Positions 22,101 to 34,800 of a DNA stretch of 64,000 bases are shown one piece after another (positions within the stretch are counted from its first letter, which is position 1; every line of letters starts with the position of its first letter). A program made the translations under genes and the position numbers. The notes under the pieces were generated by a model. That model was not told the origin of the DNA. It was given only the letters and a program-made list of their open reading frames with translations, and did not search any database. The stretch is from Scatophagus argus. Its lineage: Eukaryota; Chordata; Actinopteri; Scatophagidae. The DNA lies in assembly GCF_020382885.2 (NCBI RefSeq), contig NC_058499.1, positions 2,716,001 to 2,780,000 of the forward strand, given 5' to 3'.

Positions 22101-25100
22101 ATCATGTGGTCAGAGAGCCTGATGTGTTTTCCTGTTGTTGTTGTTGTTGTCAAAGTTAAAAGGGTAGCAGCTTCATGTGAGTTTCCCTTCTCTCCACAGA
22201 TCAGCCCCACAGTGGCAGATACTCAGTCCACTGATCCACATGTCATAGAGTTGGGCCAAGCTGTTCACTGTAGCACGGTAAGCTGCAGTAGTAAATCAAG
22301 AAGGAAACACCTGGAGTGTGCAGACACAAAAACAGGCTGTTTTTTTATTTATTGATTGTATTTTCCCTCCTGCCACAGTTCTGTACACAGTGAAACCGCA
22401 AAGCTCACAGTAAAACTGGGGGTCTTGGTTCATCATTAGGGACATGGATAACAAGTTTGTGCCATGAAAACAGTGAGAGATTTGTGTGATTTATATGGTT
22501 GTCTGTGGACATGAGAGCGTGCGACTTCCCCCCCCAAAAAACACCTAAAACATGCTGGGATTTCTGAAGTGACTCGTGTCTCAGCATGGATTGTTACAGG
22601 TGCACTGATGTCTCTAGACGTGTGTATTTCCCTTCATGTGTAACACACAAAAAGATAAATGGAATTAAAGTGCGGACTTTCCAGCTGCTGCTCATCAGAT
22701 GAAAATAATCGCATTTACATTCTTTTTACAGGCTGTAATGAAAAGCTTGCGCCTGTAAAAATAACTTATGTTATCGTTCGTGGGACGCATCAGCAGACTC
22801 CTGTTTTTTTGGGGTTTTTTTTTCTATTTGCGGGGACTTTCTTGTGACCACCAGGTGGCGGTGCAGACCATTGTTAAGTTTTGCAGTCCTGCTGCAGCAC
22901 TGACATCAGCCTCAAAGGGCAGCATCCCATTTACTTGGCAGAGATGCAGTGATGCCAGAAGGAAGCAACACTCTGCTGTCTGTCTTTGCTCTTTAATTTG
23001 TGTTTATCTTTAAAAGCCTTTGTTTGGCCTGATTCATTAACAAACTAATCACAAAATTCTGCACATTCACACATCAGAGCTGCAGAGCGCAGCTACGGTT
23101 CAGTGACCACTTTGGCAAAATACTGCATAGAGTTATCTTAAAATGAGAATGTTGCTGAAACAAAGTTTTCCCTGTGTTGAAAGCTGCATTGTAGTTTAGT
23201 CAGAGTGACGTTCACGGGTCAAGTTGAAATATCTTTGTTCAGCATTTGTCCTTGAATAAACCTCGTGTATCCATTTTGTTTTCAGATTCAACTGTATAAA
23301 AGTTAGACTTTGAAATTAATAAAGCTGACATATCAGATTGTTGATTTTGTCACTGATGCCAAATACAACCACAGCAGACTGTCATAGCAGCCGGGGAGGA
23401 TATTTCTCGCTCCCCTCAGAAACCTGTTTGTCCAACTTTCTCAGCTGCTGCATTTTTACTAACTAAGACCCATTTGAATGCCACGTTATGTTTGGCAGGT
23501 CGTTTCTTTCTGTAGTTTTTGTTGTTGCTGAGGGCCTGTCTGGGGCAGCAGGCCAGTGACCTGGTCTTGAACTTGAGTAGCAAGTTCACAATATGTTGCA
23601 ATGTAAAATCCTACATGTGAGTTAGTGCTATCCGCTTATTCCACAAATGCTGATCCTGGATAAATGGTTGGAAGCATGAGATTGATGTAGGTGTGTCTTA
23701 ATGCACAGGTTTAGCGGGCATTAGGAGAACAACCGGATGACTCGTTCAGATGTAAGGTTGCGTGGTGAAATATTTTAACTGTTGAAGACCCTGAATTGTT
23801 AGATCAGTCATTTGCTATTTCTACAGGCCCCGAGTGTGTTCCCAGAGTAGGATTAGCAGCCTTGTCCCTCTTCACAGCATCCCTTCACAGGTTACAGATA
23901 ATTACTGCCCCCTACTGTTGTTAAAACGAATTACAAGACATTGATGCTGGCAGGACTGGAGATACCAAAATGGGTTTTATGAAGAAAAAAACTGCTGAAT
24001 ATGTTTGTCCACCCCTTCACCATGATTCAGTAATGGGACATAAACAAATGGTAATGTAGCTCTCACTGTGTACCGCTGTAGGCAGCCATTACGCACACAA
24101 AAACCTATAAACCTCCATCCACATTTTCACTACTCTATGAAACAGTCATGACAATAAATCATTAAGCAGTTAAACCAAACCAAATAGGAAATTAAGTCAG
24201 GCACTGATAACATTATTACTGTATTATTGCGAATAGAATATTGAAATCCTAAAAGAATTGGATGTTTTAAAGTAATATTATATATATATTATATATTTAT
24301 ATTTTACATCCAGAGCCTCAGCATGCATGTGAGAATGTCCTTGTGTTTGTTCATGTGTGTTCATAAGCAGAGGAATGTGAGTTTGGGCAGGTGGTCTTGT
24401 TGGATATGGATATGATTTCTAAAGTGCTATGAATGGTGCTCATCATATTCCTTAAGGGCTTTTACTTTTTGAAACTCTCAACTAAAAGTCAGGTAGTGTG
24501 ACAGTGTTTTGAGTTGTTGTGCTCTTAGAAGTGAATTTATACTTCGAGTCAGCAATCAAAAGTATTTGCTTTATTTGACCTCCTTATCTCCTTGTCAATC
24601 CCTGAAGACGAAACATGTTGAAAAATGTTCCTATAGTGAGCTGCCCCGCTTGTCTTAGCATCTCCTTGCCTGCCACTGGCTGCTGTGTGGGAGGAAAGAC
24701 ATGAATGGACCAAGCCAAGTGGAAGTCATTTAGAGTCAGGATGGCCAAGTCAGATAAGTGGTTTTGTTTCAAGAATCCAATAAACACACAACTGCAGAGC
24801 AGACATTCGTATCTCCAAATGTTCTGGCGTTAATGTGGATCTGTGGAGATGAATGGGCGGAGGAAGGGGCTAGTTTTAACCTGTTTGGACGATCAGCTAG
24901 ATGGGTTTACAGTTACAGATCATTTCCGCTACATTGCCTGCCTCATGTTTTAATATTGGTGCAAAGCTAACAGAAACAAAGAAAGAAAAGTAAAAAATAA
25001 CTTATGTCCCGGGGTATTAACTCACCTACTGCAAACTAAACTTTGTACGAGCCATTATTATGTTCCGACAGGATTGAGAGCCACAACACAAAGGGGGAGA

Positions 25101-28100
25101 GTGTATAGGTGGGATGAGGAGCCACTTTTATTAATCCAGCCCACACCTTCACACAGGTGTCCTGATTCAGTCACCTGTGAGCTGCCAGTAGAACAGAACA
25201 ACATAGAACAGATGCAAACAAAAGCAGCCAACAGACGGACGTGTGTGTGAAGTAAGTTTAAAGTAAAGTGTAAAGTAGTTAGAAACAGTTCATTAAAGCT
25301 TTCGTATTTGCCCGGGATTATAAATGTGATGCCGGTTTAAATCGCAAATGCTAGCTTTCTTTAAGGAAATCTGTGTATCTGTGTGTATCTGGCACACAGG
25401 AAGGGACACATTTTACATGCTCAGTATCAAAAATGTTGCTTATCTTGTAAGAGCCATTTGAAATCATTGATCTCATTCTTTAATAACATCTTAACTGAAG
25501 ACGGTTAACCATCGTTTTTAACATCAGGTAGCATCATGTTCCTTTTTTTTAAAGCAACATTTGACTGACATTAGGTCAGTATGTAATTTAAATGCGTCCT
25601 GCAGCAGCTAAGCCCAAACTGAGGGGCTGCTCAGGCAGGCTAATATGTAGCAACACCGCTTAGCAGCATCTAGCAGAAAAACAGAACCTGACTTCCACAA
25701 ATTACAAACTGGGAGAAATTAATGCATGACCACAAAAATTATTCTGCTGTCATGTTTTGTGGTTGACAGCAAGGGTCCCTCTCACATCCGGCTCCTGTAC
25801 TTCTCCTCTCCCTCCTCCTGCTCCTCCTGCTCCTCCTTTGCTTTATTCCTTCTCTGTGTTGCTGAAGGAGCTCGACTTGGCTCCCTCTATGAATCGCCCA
25901 AGCGTGCCTGAATGGAAAGGCCCGGGAGAGATCAGAGAGCGAGATGGGGAGGCACAGAGATCAGAGAGACGGGGGAGAGAGCAGGAATCCACGTGCCGGT
26001 GCCCTGGCCCCTGAGGGCCCCGACAGGGGAGCAGCAGCCGCAGCTCTAATAATAGACTATCTTGAGTTCTGCCTGCCCGTTTAACTTGCCAACTAACTCA
26101 CTGCATGCTCATGTCACATGCATTTAATACATATACGCCAGTTTTCTCCTGGCCACAAATAGAAAGATGAATGCTGCACTCTCACGCTTCCTCACACTTA
26201 GAGCATCAACTAAACGTGTTAAAACTTAAAATACACACACACACACACACAGTTCCTGACTCATTCATGCACATCCATCCCTTCTGCGGCCCTCTTCAGC
26301 TTGTTTTGACCTGTGCATGTTAGTATGCAGTGTTAGCATGTGAGGGAACAAACCTGCATGTGTGTGTACGTAGCTTGTGTACTTGTGTCAGTGGATATGC
26401 GAATATATGCGCATATGAGTGTGTGTACACTCAGGGTCTGTTGGTGTGTGTGAACATGAGTCATTGAGTATTGGAGTGTGAGAGTCATTCCTGTTTAGGA
26501 CGGTTCAAAGCAGGGAGCCCCCAGTTCTACTCCTCCTGTCAGCTCTGATTTTCATCACTGAGGAACTCCTCTCCTCTCACCTCCTCTTCCTCCCCCCCCC
26601 GGTCATTTCCTAGTCGTTTCCTCCTCCTTTGACCGTGGTTGATGTCCTCAGAGTGTTTTCCCTTCCGCCCTGTATCCGTGTTTCCCCCTCATCGCCTTAA
26701 TGGGTCCAAGCGTAGGCGGAAACAGAGAGAGGGAAGGGACGGGAGATGCAAATGGCCTGAGGTGGGTGCGTGGGTGACTGGATGGGGAGGTTCCTGCACT
26801 CAGAGTTCCTGTTGCCATCCCGGTGACCTTCCTGTCCTTAATTTAGGTCCATCTCTTCTCATCACTGATGCGTTCTTTTTCTGTGGACTTCAGTGACACT
26901 AACTTCGAACCTGTTAACAATGCTGTGCGTGTGTTTAAATGTCGTCAATTGCTTGAGCTCAAATACTCTTCTGGAGTCACATGTTTAACATTCACACTGA
27001 GGATCATATTTTGTTTGTCCACATACTTTTGATCCTGAAATGGAGCTCATTTGCGAGGAAAGTGGGGACTGTTTTGTTATGTTTTATGTTCTCTTTGTGT
27101 TCTCATGTTGGTAAAGGTTTATCATAATAACAGTTCTGGGTGTTTTTTTTTTTCGTTTCCTTACGTACAGGAAGTTGTTATGAACAGGGAGGTGATGTCA
27201 GCAGTGACATGATGACACTCATGTGGCATCAGCTGTCCCCCACCCCCCACCTCGCATTAGCCATTAAGCTCTGCAGTGAGCTAGTGGCACTGCCAGGGCT
27301 CAGTGCTCCTCAACGGACTGTTTTCAGCCCCCACCACGTCATGTCAGAGCCGACGGAGGCCTGGGGTGCTGACCTCACTCTCCACTGAGCATCCATGGAC
27401 ACACCGGTAGCCATAAAATGACATATTTCATTCACGCCAACAGTCACAACTGCTGTTTGTGTGTCTCATAGGACTGAAGGCTTTTATAAGCTCTGCAAGC
27501 ATAAATGTGACATGTTTTGAGTTTTATTTTACTGGTAGTATTGTGAGATTATTCAGTTATTTTCTGACACGAGCTACATTGTATTCATATCTCTGTGACG
27601 GGGGCCCTGGGGGGGGCCCCTGACCCCCGGGGGCTTCAGATTGCATGAGAGCAAAATGAGGTTTGTTTTAATGAAAGGCTTTTTGAGTACCAGCTGGAAG
27701 CTAAGTCGCTCTCTGCTTGCCTCTGGCCAGCTGCTGCTTTTATATCTCAATGTCTGTTTATTAGTTGGTGTAAGTGAGAAACTCGGACGTTGTTGGGTTT
27801 TATTGTGCACAGCCTAGATGTTGTGGCAGTGCGAGAAGTAGTTTGTTGTACTCAAACTGTGAAATATCCCTCTTAGTGGTGGCGTGTGCAAACATACCTT
27901 ATTGTTGAACTGTGTGACTTGACGTCTCTCGATGTGGTCAAGTCTGTGAGCTGCTCGAGTCTCTGCAGTAGCTCAGTGGCAGCACAATAGGCAACGGCAT
28001 GCAGAATGTCAAATCCATTGCACTGAACAGAAATCAAGTCTGCTATGAAACACATGAAGTATGGCAACCGTGAAATGAGGCCAAGAAAGACCGAATGTGT

Positions 28101-28707
28101 GTGTGTGTGTGCGCGCGCATCGTGTATCTGTCTTTATAAGGACTGAAATGTCCACACAGATGAAGTTCATTAAAATCATCCAAAGGTCAGCATGTTGCTG
28201 GATGTAACTACAAAGAGCAGGTTTGAAGTGAAGTTTTTAGCGCAACCGTTTGGTTTACTTCAGTTTTAAATACACAAGGTTAACGTCAAAGTTAGGAATC
28301 AGTCTGAGGTTAAGCACCTAGTTAATTAAGATTAGCCGCATGTAACTGAGGCAGGTTTTTAATAATGCTGCTGATAAATGGTCCTTTATTAGCTTTATCA
28401 ATGTAAATGTGTGTGTGCACACGTGTGTGTGTGTTCAAGAGGTGATTAGATAGCAGAAGGTTAGATTTGGTTACTTACACCGTCTCTTGTGTTCCTGCAG
28501 ACGTTAGCTGTGACGCCAGTTTGACTAGACAAGGCGTCCTCTACTGACAGGCGTCCTGCCACAGCCCTCTGTGTGTGTGTGTGCGTGTGTTTCTTTTTGT
28601 GTGACCTTTGTTTGTGTGTGAGTATATAGCCTTATTGTATGTGTATGTGTGTAGTAAATTTGCTGCGCTCTTCTGTCATTTTAAGCGACTGTTCGGGTGC
28701 ATCCGTC

Positions 28708-28761
<54 letters not shown>

Positions 28762-28803
28762 CCATGCATGTTTGTGTAATTGCAGTGTGTACTTGCTGCC
28801 TGT

Positions 28804-28845
<42 letters not shown>

Positions 28846-31800
28846 TCTTCTCGCTTCCTGTGCAGGGGAAGTACAGGATATTGGATGGCCCGGAGGTTTA
28901 GATACCAGATTTAAGTGCTGCAGAGGAGAACACGAGTGACAAGACACGACGGAAATGAGCTAAAGATAGTAACAGCTGGGGGGGAGGCGGGGAGGTTCAC
29001 TTTCCACCAGGACAAGGCCTCCCAGAGGCTGCATAACACTCTCACACATGCCTACACGCAAACATACACAAGTCTGGTACACTCTGGCAAACACTCTTGT
29101 TCACACACTCAGTGAAAGCAAAATCAAACACATTTATTCATACATACTGCATTCTCTCAATCACACCGCCTCTTACTCACACACTCATTCCCGCACGGAC
29201 ATAATCTGATACACATGCTGGCATACACACACCTGATACGGCAAGTGATTACTTCATGCATATGCAATGTGAGAGGATCAGTTGTAGCATTGCAGACGCT
29301 GAGAATCAACATCCAATTTCACAGGTCTGTGCAGCTTTTAGCTTCTTGGCTTATTGATTTGGCTTTCCCTCTTGCACATAGTCAACGTTCACCTAAAATA
29401 GAAGTGTAAGGGGCTGCGTTGGGGGCGGGGTGGGGTATTTGACACAGATAATGGGAAGAATACGTAAAACAATCCCGCATATCCAGTTGGTATGATCCAT
29501 CCAGAGCTTTTCAGACACCTAAACTCACTGCGCAAGACAGGATTTCACAAGAAAAAAAGTACGTATTGGATGCCACTCCAGGGTTGCTCATGTTGCTTGA
29601 TGTCTGCTAGATGTGTAAATAGATGTTGTTTAAGTCCATTAAGTCCATCTTGGATGTGAGTTCCACCTTGCTGTGGGCAGAAAGCACTTATAAGCAGCTA
29701 TAAGTTTTTGATGAAACCTTGTGTAACAGGCAGATTACGTGACGCATCCTGACCAGCTGGATAGTCCCAGTGACAGCAGAGTCAAAGTGGACGCCCGTCT
29801 CGGGACACTGCACACATCCCTCTAATGGTGTGTTTCACTGCGAGATTCTCCGTGGCAACTCCAGTGTCCTTGGTGCTGGCATGCAAGTGTTCAAAAACTT
29901 GAGCTTCCTCATCAAAAATACAAGAGGAGGGCAAGCCTTATGACTAATTCAAGAGGATTCTCTACTTCGGGTTCCCATCCATCCTTCCCCTCCCCACCTT
30001 TCTGTCCTCTGCTAACGCTTGTCTTTTATCTCAAGCTTAAGCAACATTCACTTATAGAAAGTGGGTGGTTACCTAAGGGCCACTCTGTTTCCTTTCCCAT
30101 CAGTGGAAGTTTTTCTGCTCTTGGACTGTTGGATATAATCACAGTATTGCTTATCTGTTTTACAACTTTAAATATGTTGCCAAACCACTGCTATGCTAAA
30201 GTATTTATTTTCCTACTCATTTCTAAAATAGAAAATGAGTTAGTCAAATATGACTCTCTTCTTTTCTGTTTCATAATATTGCAAAGAGAATAATTTTTGA
30301 TTTTGGAAAGTTGGTTGAACAGAATAAGTAAGTCAAACTGTCATCTTAGATTGAGAAATTTTGAGAGGGAAACATTTTTTGGACATTTTAAAGGCTAAAT
30401 AATGAGTTGGTTTATGTAAAACAAACAAACAAACAAAACAACCAAACAAAACAAAAACTAGTCAGTAATGAAAACAAGTATTCGTTGCAGGCCTAGAAAC
30501 TCATTCACAGGACTGTATTTTACAGTGTTCAAGGACACTGGAGTCCCTGAAGTGGAATCAAGGTGGGACACGTGGAGGCATGTGATTGGAGGACGATATG
30601 GTACCTGTGGGCTGTGCATCATGATCTGAAAAACTTTTTAAAGTGAAACGCCAGCAGGAGCAAAAGTAGGCCCTCTTAGTCCTGTTGAAATGAACTAAGG
30701 TGGATTTGGTGTAATATTCATGTGATGGGCAGTTTTTTTTCTCACTGTGACTCATTAGGCTTATGAATGAACTACTTACCTCCGTTCGCGTTACTCTAAG
30801 GGATTCCCTCCCTCCATGTCACATCCGCCGTCCTTCCACACCCGACCAACCCTCAGCCCTCTGAGTGTGCTCGCTCAAGGGTACAGCTCGTATCCTCAGG
30901 GGCCTCCACCGTGAACATGCTGACAGTCAGACCGTGTACGAGCCTAAAAATAGCCAGGCAGGTCTATTACAGGTAGCAGGGACACCTGAAAGGCAAATCA
31001 TGATGTGTTGTGGTTTCTTCCCTGCTTGCTGATATCCCTGCCCAGAATAATGGGAGCAGGCTGGGATGAGAGATTAAAATTAGACCATGGGTGAGATAAA
31101 CTAAATAAATAAATAAATAAATAAAAGGTCAGACATGAGGTTTGATTATGTTGTCGTCATCCTGCGTCTGAGATCCTGGAAAGAGAACATTCGTTGTACT
31201 CTGCCTTCCGCTCGTAATCAGTTCATGTTCTGTAATGCTTCTCAGCTTGCTTGTTGAATCTGTGTTCTCGTCATGCAGAGGATGGAGCCTTTAAGCTTGT
31301 AGATTTCCTTCTGGTTTTCCATTCTCTTGTGTATAAGCCCCAGTGACGGTCGTGTTTTTTTTTTTTTTATCTTGTTTTATAGTCTTATAAGATTATTATG
31401 CTACTTTATAAATAGACGAAAATGGACATGACTTGAACCTGAACTTATATGTACTCTTCTGTTTAAAAAAAACAAAAAAAAAAACACCCTCTTAATGTTG
31501 ACTTGGTTTTGCTGGCTGCCGACCCTTCAAATGTACTAAAAAGGAAAACTTGCATCATGTTGTGGGATAGCTGAATTTGCTGTTAGGGCAACAGCAGGCT
31601 AAATGATGTATTTTTATATATGGCTGCTTTTCACTGTATGTTTGAGAATATCTTTTTCACTCTTTTCAGGAATTATGTTTATTTGGTTGGGTAGACTGTT
31701 GGACAGTTGTATTGTAAGTTGTATCGTATTGTAATTGAAAATGTTTTAAAGGGGGACCAGCTAACGTGTCAAGGCCAGATGATTGTATTGACAGTATTTA

Positions 31801-34800
31801 AGTTTGTCTAACTGCAGCTGCACCAATATAAAGGAACCTCTGGTGTGTATCTGTGTGGAAATAACAGGCTAGCTTAATATCTGGCAGTGTTGCTCACTGA
31901 TGCTATTTTCTCCCTGAGTGGAGGCAGAGAGGATGTGGCCCGCTGAACTGCGTAGGCAGATCAGACACCTCATGGCTCTGTTGCCGGCCAGGCTTATTTC
32001 TGTGCAACTCATCCAGGCTCAAAGAAAAAATAACAAGTTATTGATTTTCCTGAACATTTTTGTTCCGTGTTTCCTTGTTCCTCCCATTGCGAGGCATCTA
32101 CCTGTAGACATTGAGTGTTTGCCCTGAGGTTAGTTAAGATAGAACTATACTTTTAGTGGACCTTCACTGCATTTTATAAATAGTTTCGTTCAGCTGGTTG
32201 GTGGGTTGAGAGGAGATGCGTCTGTCTCAACTGTTTGCTGTATATGGTACCACTGGCTCCTTAATCTGTCCTCTCCTATAGATTATACTGTCGGGACTGG
32301 TCCTGTGAAACCGTTAAATCCATATTTTAAAAGATTCTAAACGTATCTGTACGTTATGTGTATATGTGCATCACTTTGTTTGTGTGAATCCTCCTGCACC
32401 CATCCATGTGTCTGTGAAGGGAGGGTTGCTGGGAAAAGGCCAGGAAAACAAATCCATTTCCTGTGAGCTGAGAAAGCCAGGGGGTCACGGTTTCTCTCCG
32501 GAGGTGCAGCTGTAACTCAACACTGCTTCAGTTCTAGGTTAAACCCCACCCCCTCTCACCGCTAACCGCTCTTCTGTTAAGCTCACAGTCCACCTGTTAG
32601 GAAGTCATTCATCTCTCTGTTCCCCGGAGAGGGATAACTGGATCTCCCACCTCTGACCACAGCCGCCCTGATGGATGGCTTTAATGGGCTTTTATTGTTT
32701 GATGTTTCTACTCTTCCTCTTTCTTCTCCAATCTAATCTGCTCTATTTATATCTCCTCACTCTTATCCGCTCACATCTTACCTTTTAACTCGATTTTCTC
32801 TTTCTTCCATTTCTGTTTCACAAATGCAGCATTATGATAGGGCGTGGTTCTGTTGCAGCAGGCCTGTATGCCTCTTAACAACCCCTCCTACAGGTTGAAA
32901 TCTCCTCAGTGTAGGCATGTCTGTTTTTCTGACTGCTGTCCATTGATGAAAAGTCAAAGAGCAGACGTTCTTTGATCACCCACAGTACAAGTCGCTACGT
33001 AATGCGCGTCTGATTTTGTGTTTTGAAGAATATGGCAGTGACTAAACTAGAGAGTAATTCTCTGAGAGGAATCAGAGTTTGGAGGGGGCGAGGACTGTGA
33101 TTTGATTTTAAGGTACTGTTTAGGAGCAGACTTTGATTACATAGTAAAACCTCCTTATCTCCAGACTACTTCCGCAAATGTCATCTAGGATCTGAGACCT
33201 CGTTACAGTGTCCAGTTTTGTAAATTGCAAACATGCTGAATCCTCAATCGTCACAGTGAGACCACTGAATTGGCACAAGTGGCTTGCTGCTGGTGAGGAA
33301 GTAAAAAAGCGCCTGGGTTTCCAGCACTGAAGAGCATCATAAATGTGCAGCCCAGTAACATCTATATAGGGGTAGACTTTATGTGATCACAGATTATGTT
33401 AACTAGCTACTCATGCCAGCCTCTTACTTAAATCCTTAGAACATGTCAGTATATGTATTATTTCTTTTACATGAAGTTTTTGAGAGTTTTAGTGCTGTAT
33501 TCACTGCACCCACAGATTGTTTGGCTCTTTACTTCTCTGATACCTTTTTGATCTTTAGGGGAGGTCTTGTTTTAATTGGACTTTTTTGGCAAAGAATGGC
33601 CAAAAGCTGTAATTATGCTCTCCACACAAAATATCATATTGTTAGATTTGGAGTACTAATAGCCTTATGTTGCATTATTGTTATTGTTTTTGGTTTGATT
33701 GTTGGTCAGAGTTCAGATGTAATGTTCTTGCTTAAAGATGCTTAAGTGGTTTGTGGTGGCTGAGAGCCTGGTATGTGTGGGAACATGGGAAAGGTTAGGT
33801 TGCTAGCATAGCCTGAGAAGGGGGATCAGGGCTAGCCCTGTGCTCGCAGCTAGCAGTGGGGTTATTCTGAATGGCAATTGAGTTTCCCACAGGTGCTTTG
33901 CAGTCCTTTTGGTATTAGCGTAAGTGCTAAAGCTGATTAGCAGGCATTTGTGCGGCAATGCTGCTCAATCTAATCTCCCTTATGGACTCCCGCCTGTCTT
34001 GGCAATTTATTGTGAGAGTCACCGCCTTTGAAATAACAAGTTTAATATTTGTGTGAAGATGTTGCTGACTCTGTTGCGTTCAGTGCTCATTCTTTAGTGA
34101 TTTTCCCGGGCAATTCAGATGCGATTGTGCTCTCCTTTTCTACTTTGTTGCTTTATCTTTCACGTGAGTACTTGCCGCAGAGGAACTTCAAAATACAGGA
34201 CTTTCCATGACACCCTCAGTCACCGTGTCTGCTGATTGTCCATCCTTTCACTCCCTCTGAGTTGTTTACCTGTCCAATAATCTCCAGGTTGGTTTTCTCC
34301 GAGATAAAAGGAATATGAGTCATGCTTAAGGTTGGCTTTGTGTCAAGATTACATAGAAGGACCAACCTGCTGCTGTCCTACATATGCCTAAGCCCTCCAT
34401 ATGGCAGAACTTTTCTGCACTGAATAGAAATACTGATTCTATTTTAGTTCAGTGCAGTTTAAATGATTTGAATTATGTGTGGTGGTGGGTATTTTTGAGT
34501 GAGAAACAAATATTTTATGAGTGGACAAATATTTTTTATCTTAAGACACAAATAATAAAGACAAAACATCTTATCTTTTTTTTTAGCTTCTTTATGTTAC
34601 TTTTCTCTGAGGTGTTTCCCAGGAACAACATGAGGGAAGTCCACTTGGACTTGAACTGAAGTCCAAGTAGCCAGAGAACTGAACTTATCTCGGGAATGGG
34701 CAGTGTTAACATTAGTGAAGGATGATCCTTGTAGCATTTCAATGGAAATGATGTCAGTGCAGATTAAGGGGGAAAAGATTACACCCACTAGTGTTTCAGA

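Noticed and set aside
25757..26896. GC-richer stretch with Pro- and Arg-rich open frames, considered as a nested gene or alternative poc1b exon
   Set aside because: No consistent splice sites in phase with poc1b and no recognisable peptide; low-complexity composition.
28608..28947. Open frames with long Tyr-Ile and Thr-His runs
   Set aside because: Translations of the (TA)n and (CA)n microsatellites.
29940..30293. 117-codon open frame, hydrophobic
   Set aside because: No recognisable domain; T-rich composition explains it.
33443..33745. 100-codon open frame with a hydrophobic stretch that could be a membrane helix
   Set aside because: Sits in AT-rich intron DNA, matches no family I know, and lacks splice or promoter context; T-rich DNA easily encodes hydrophobic runs.
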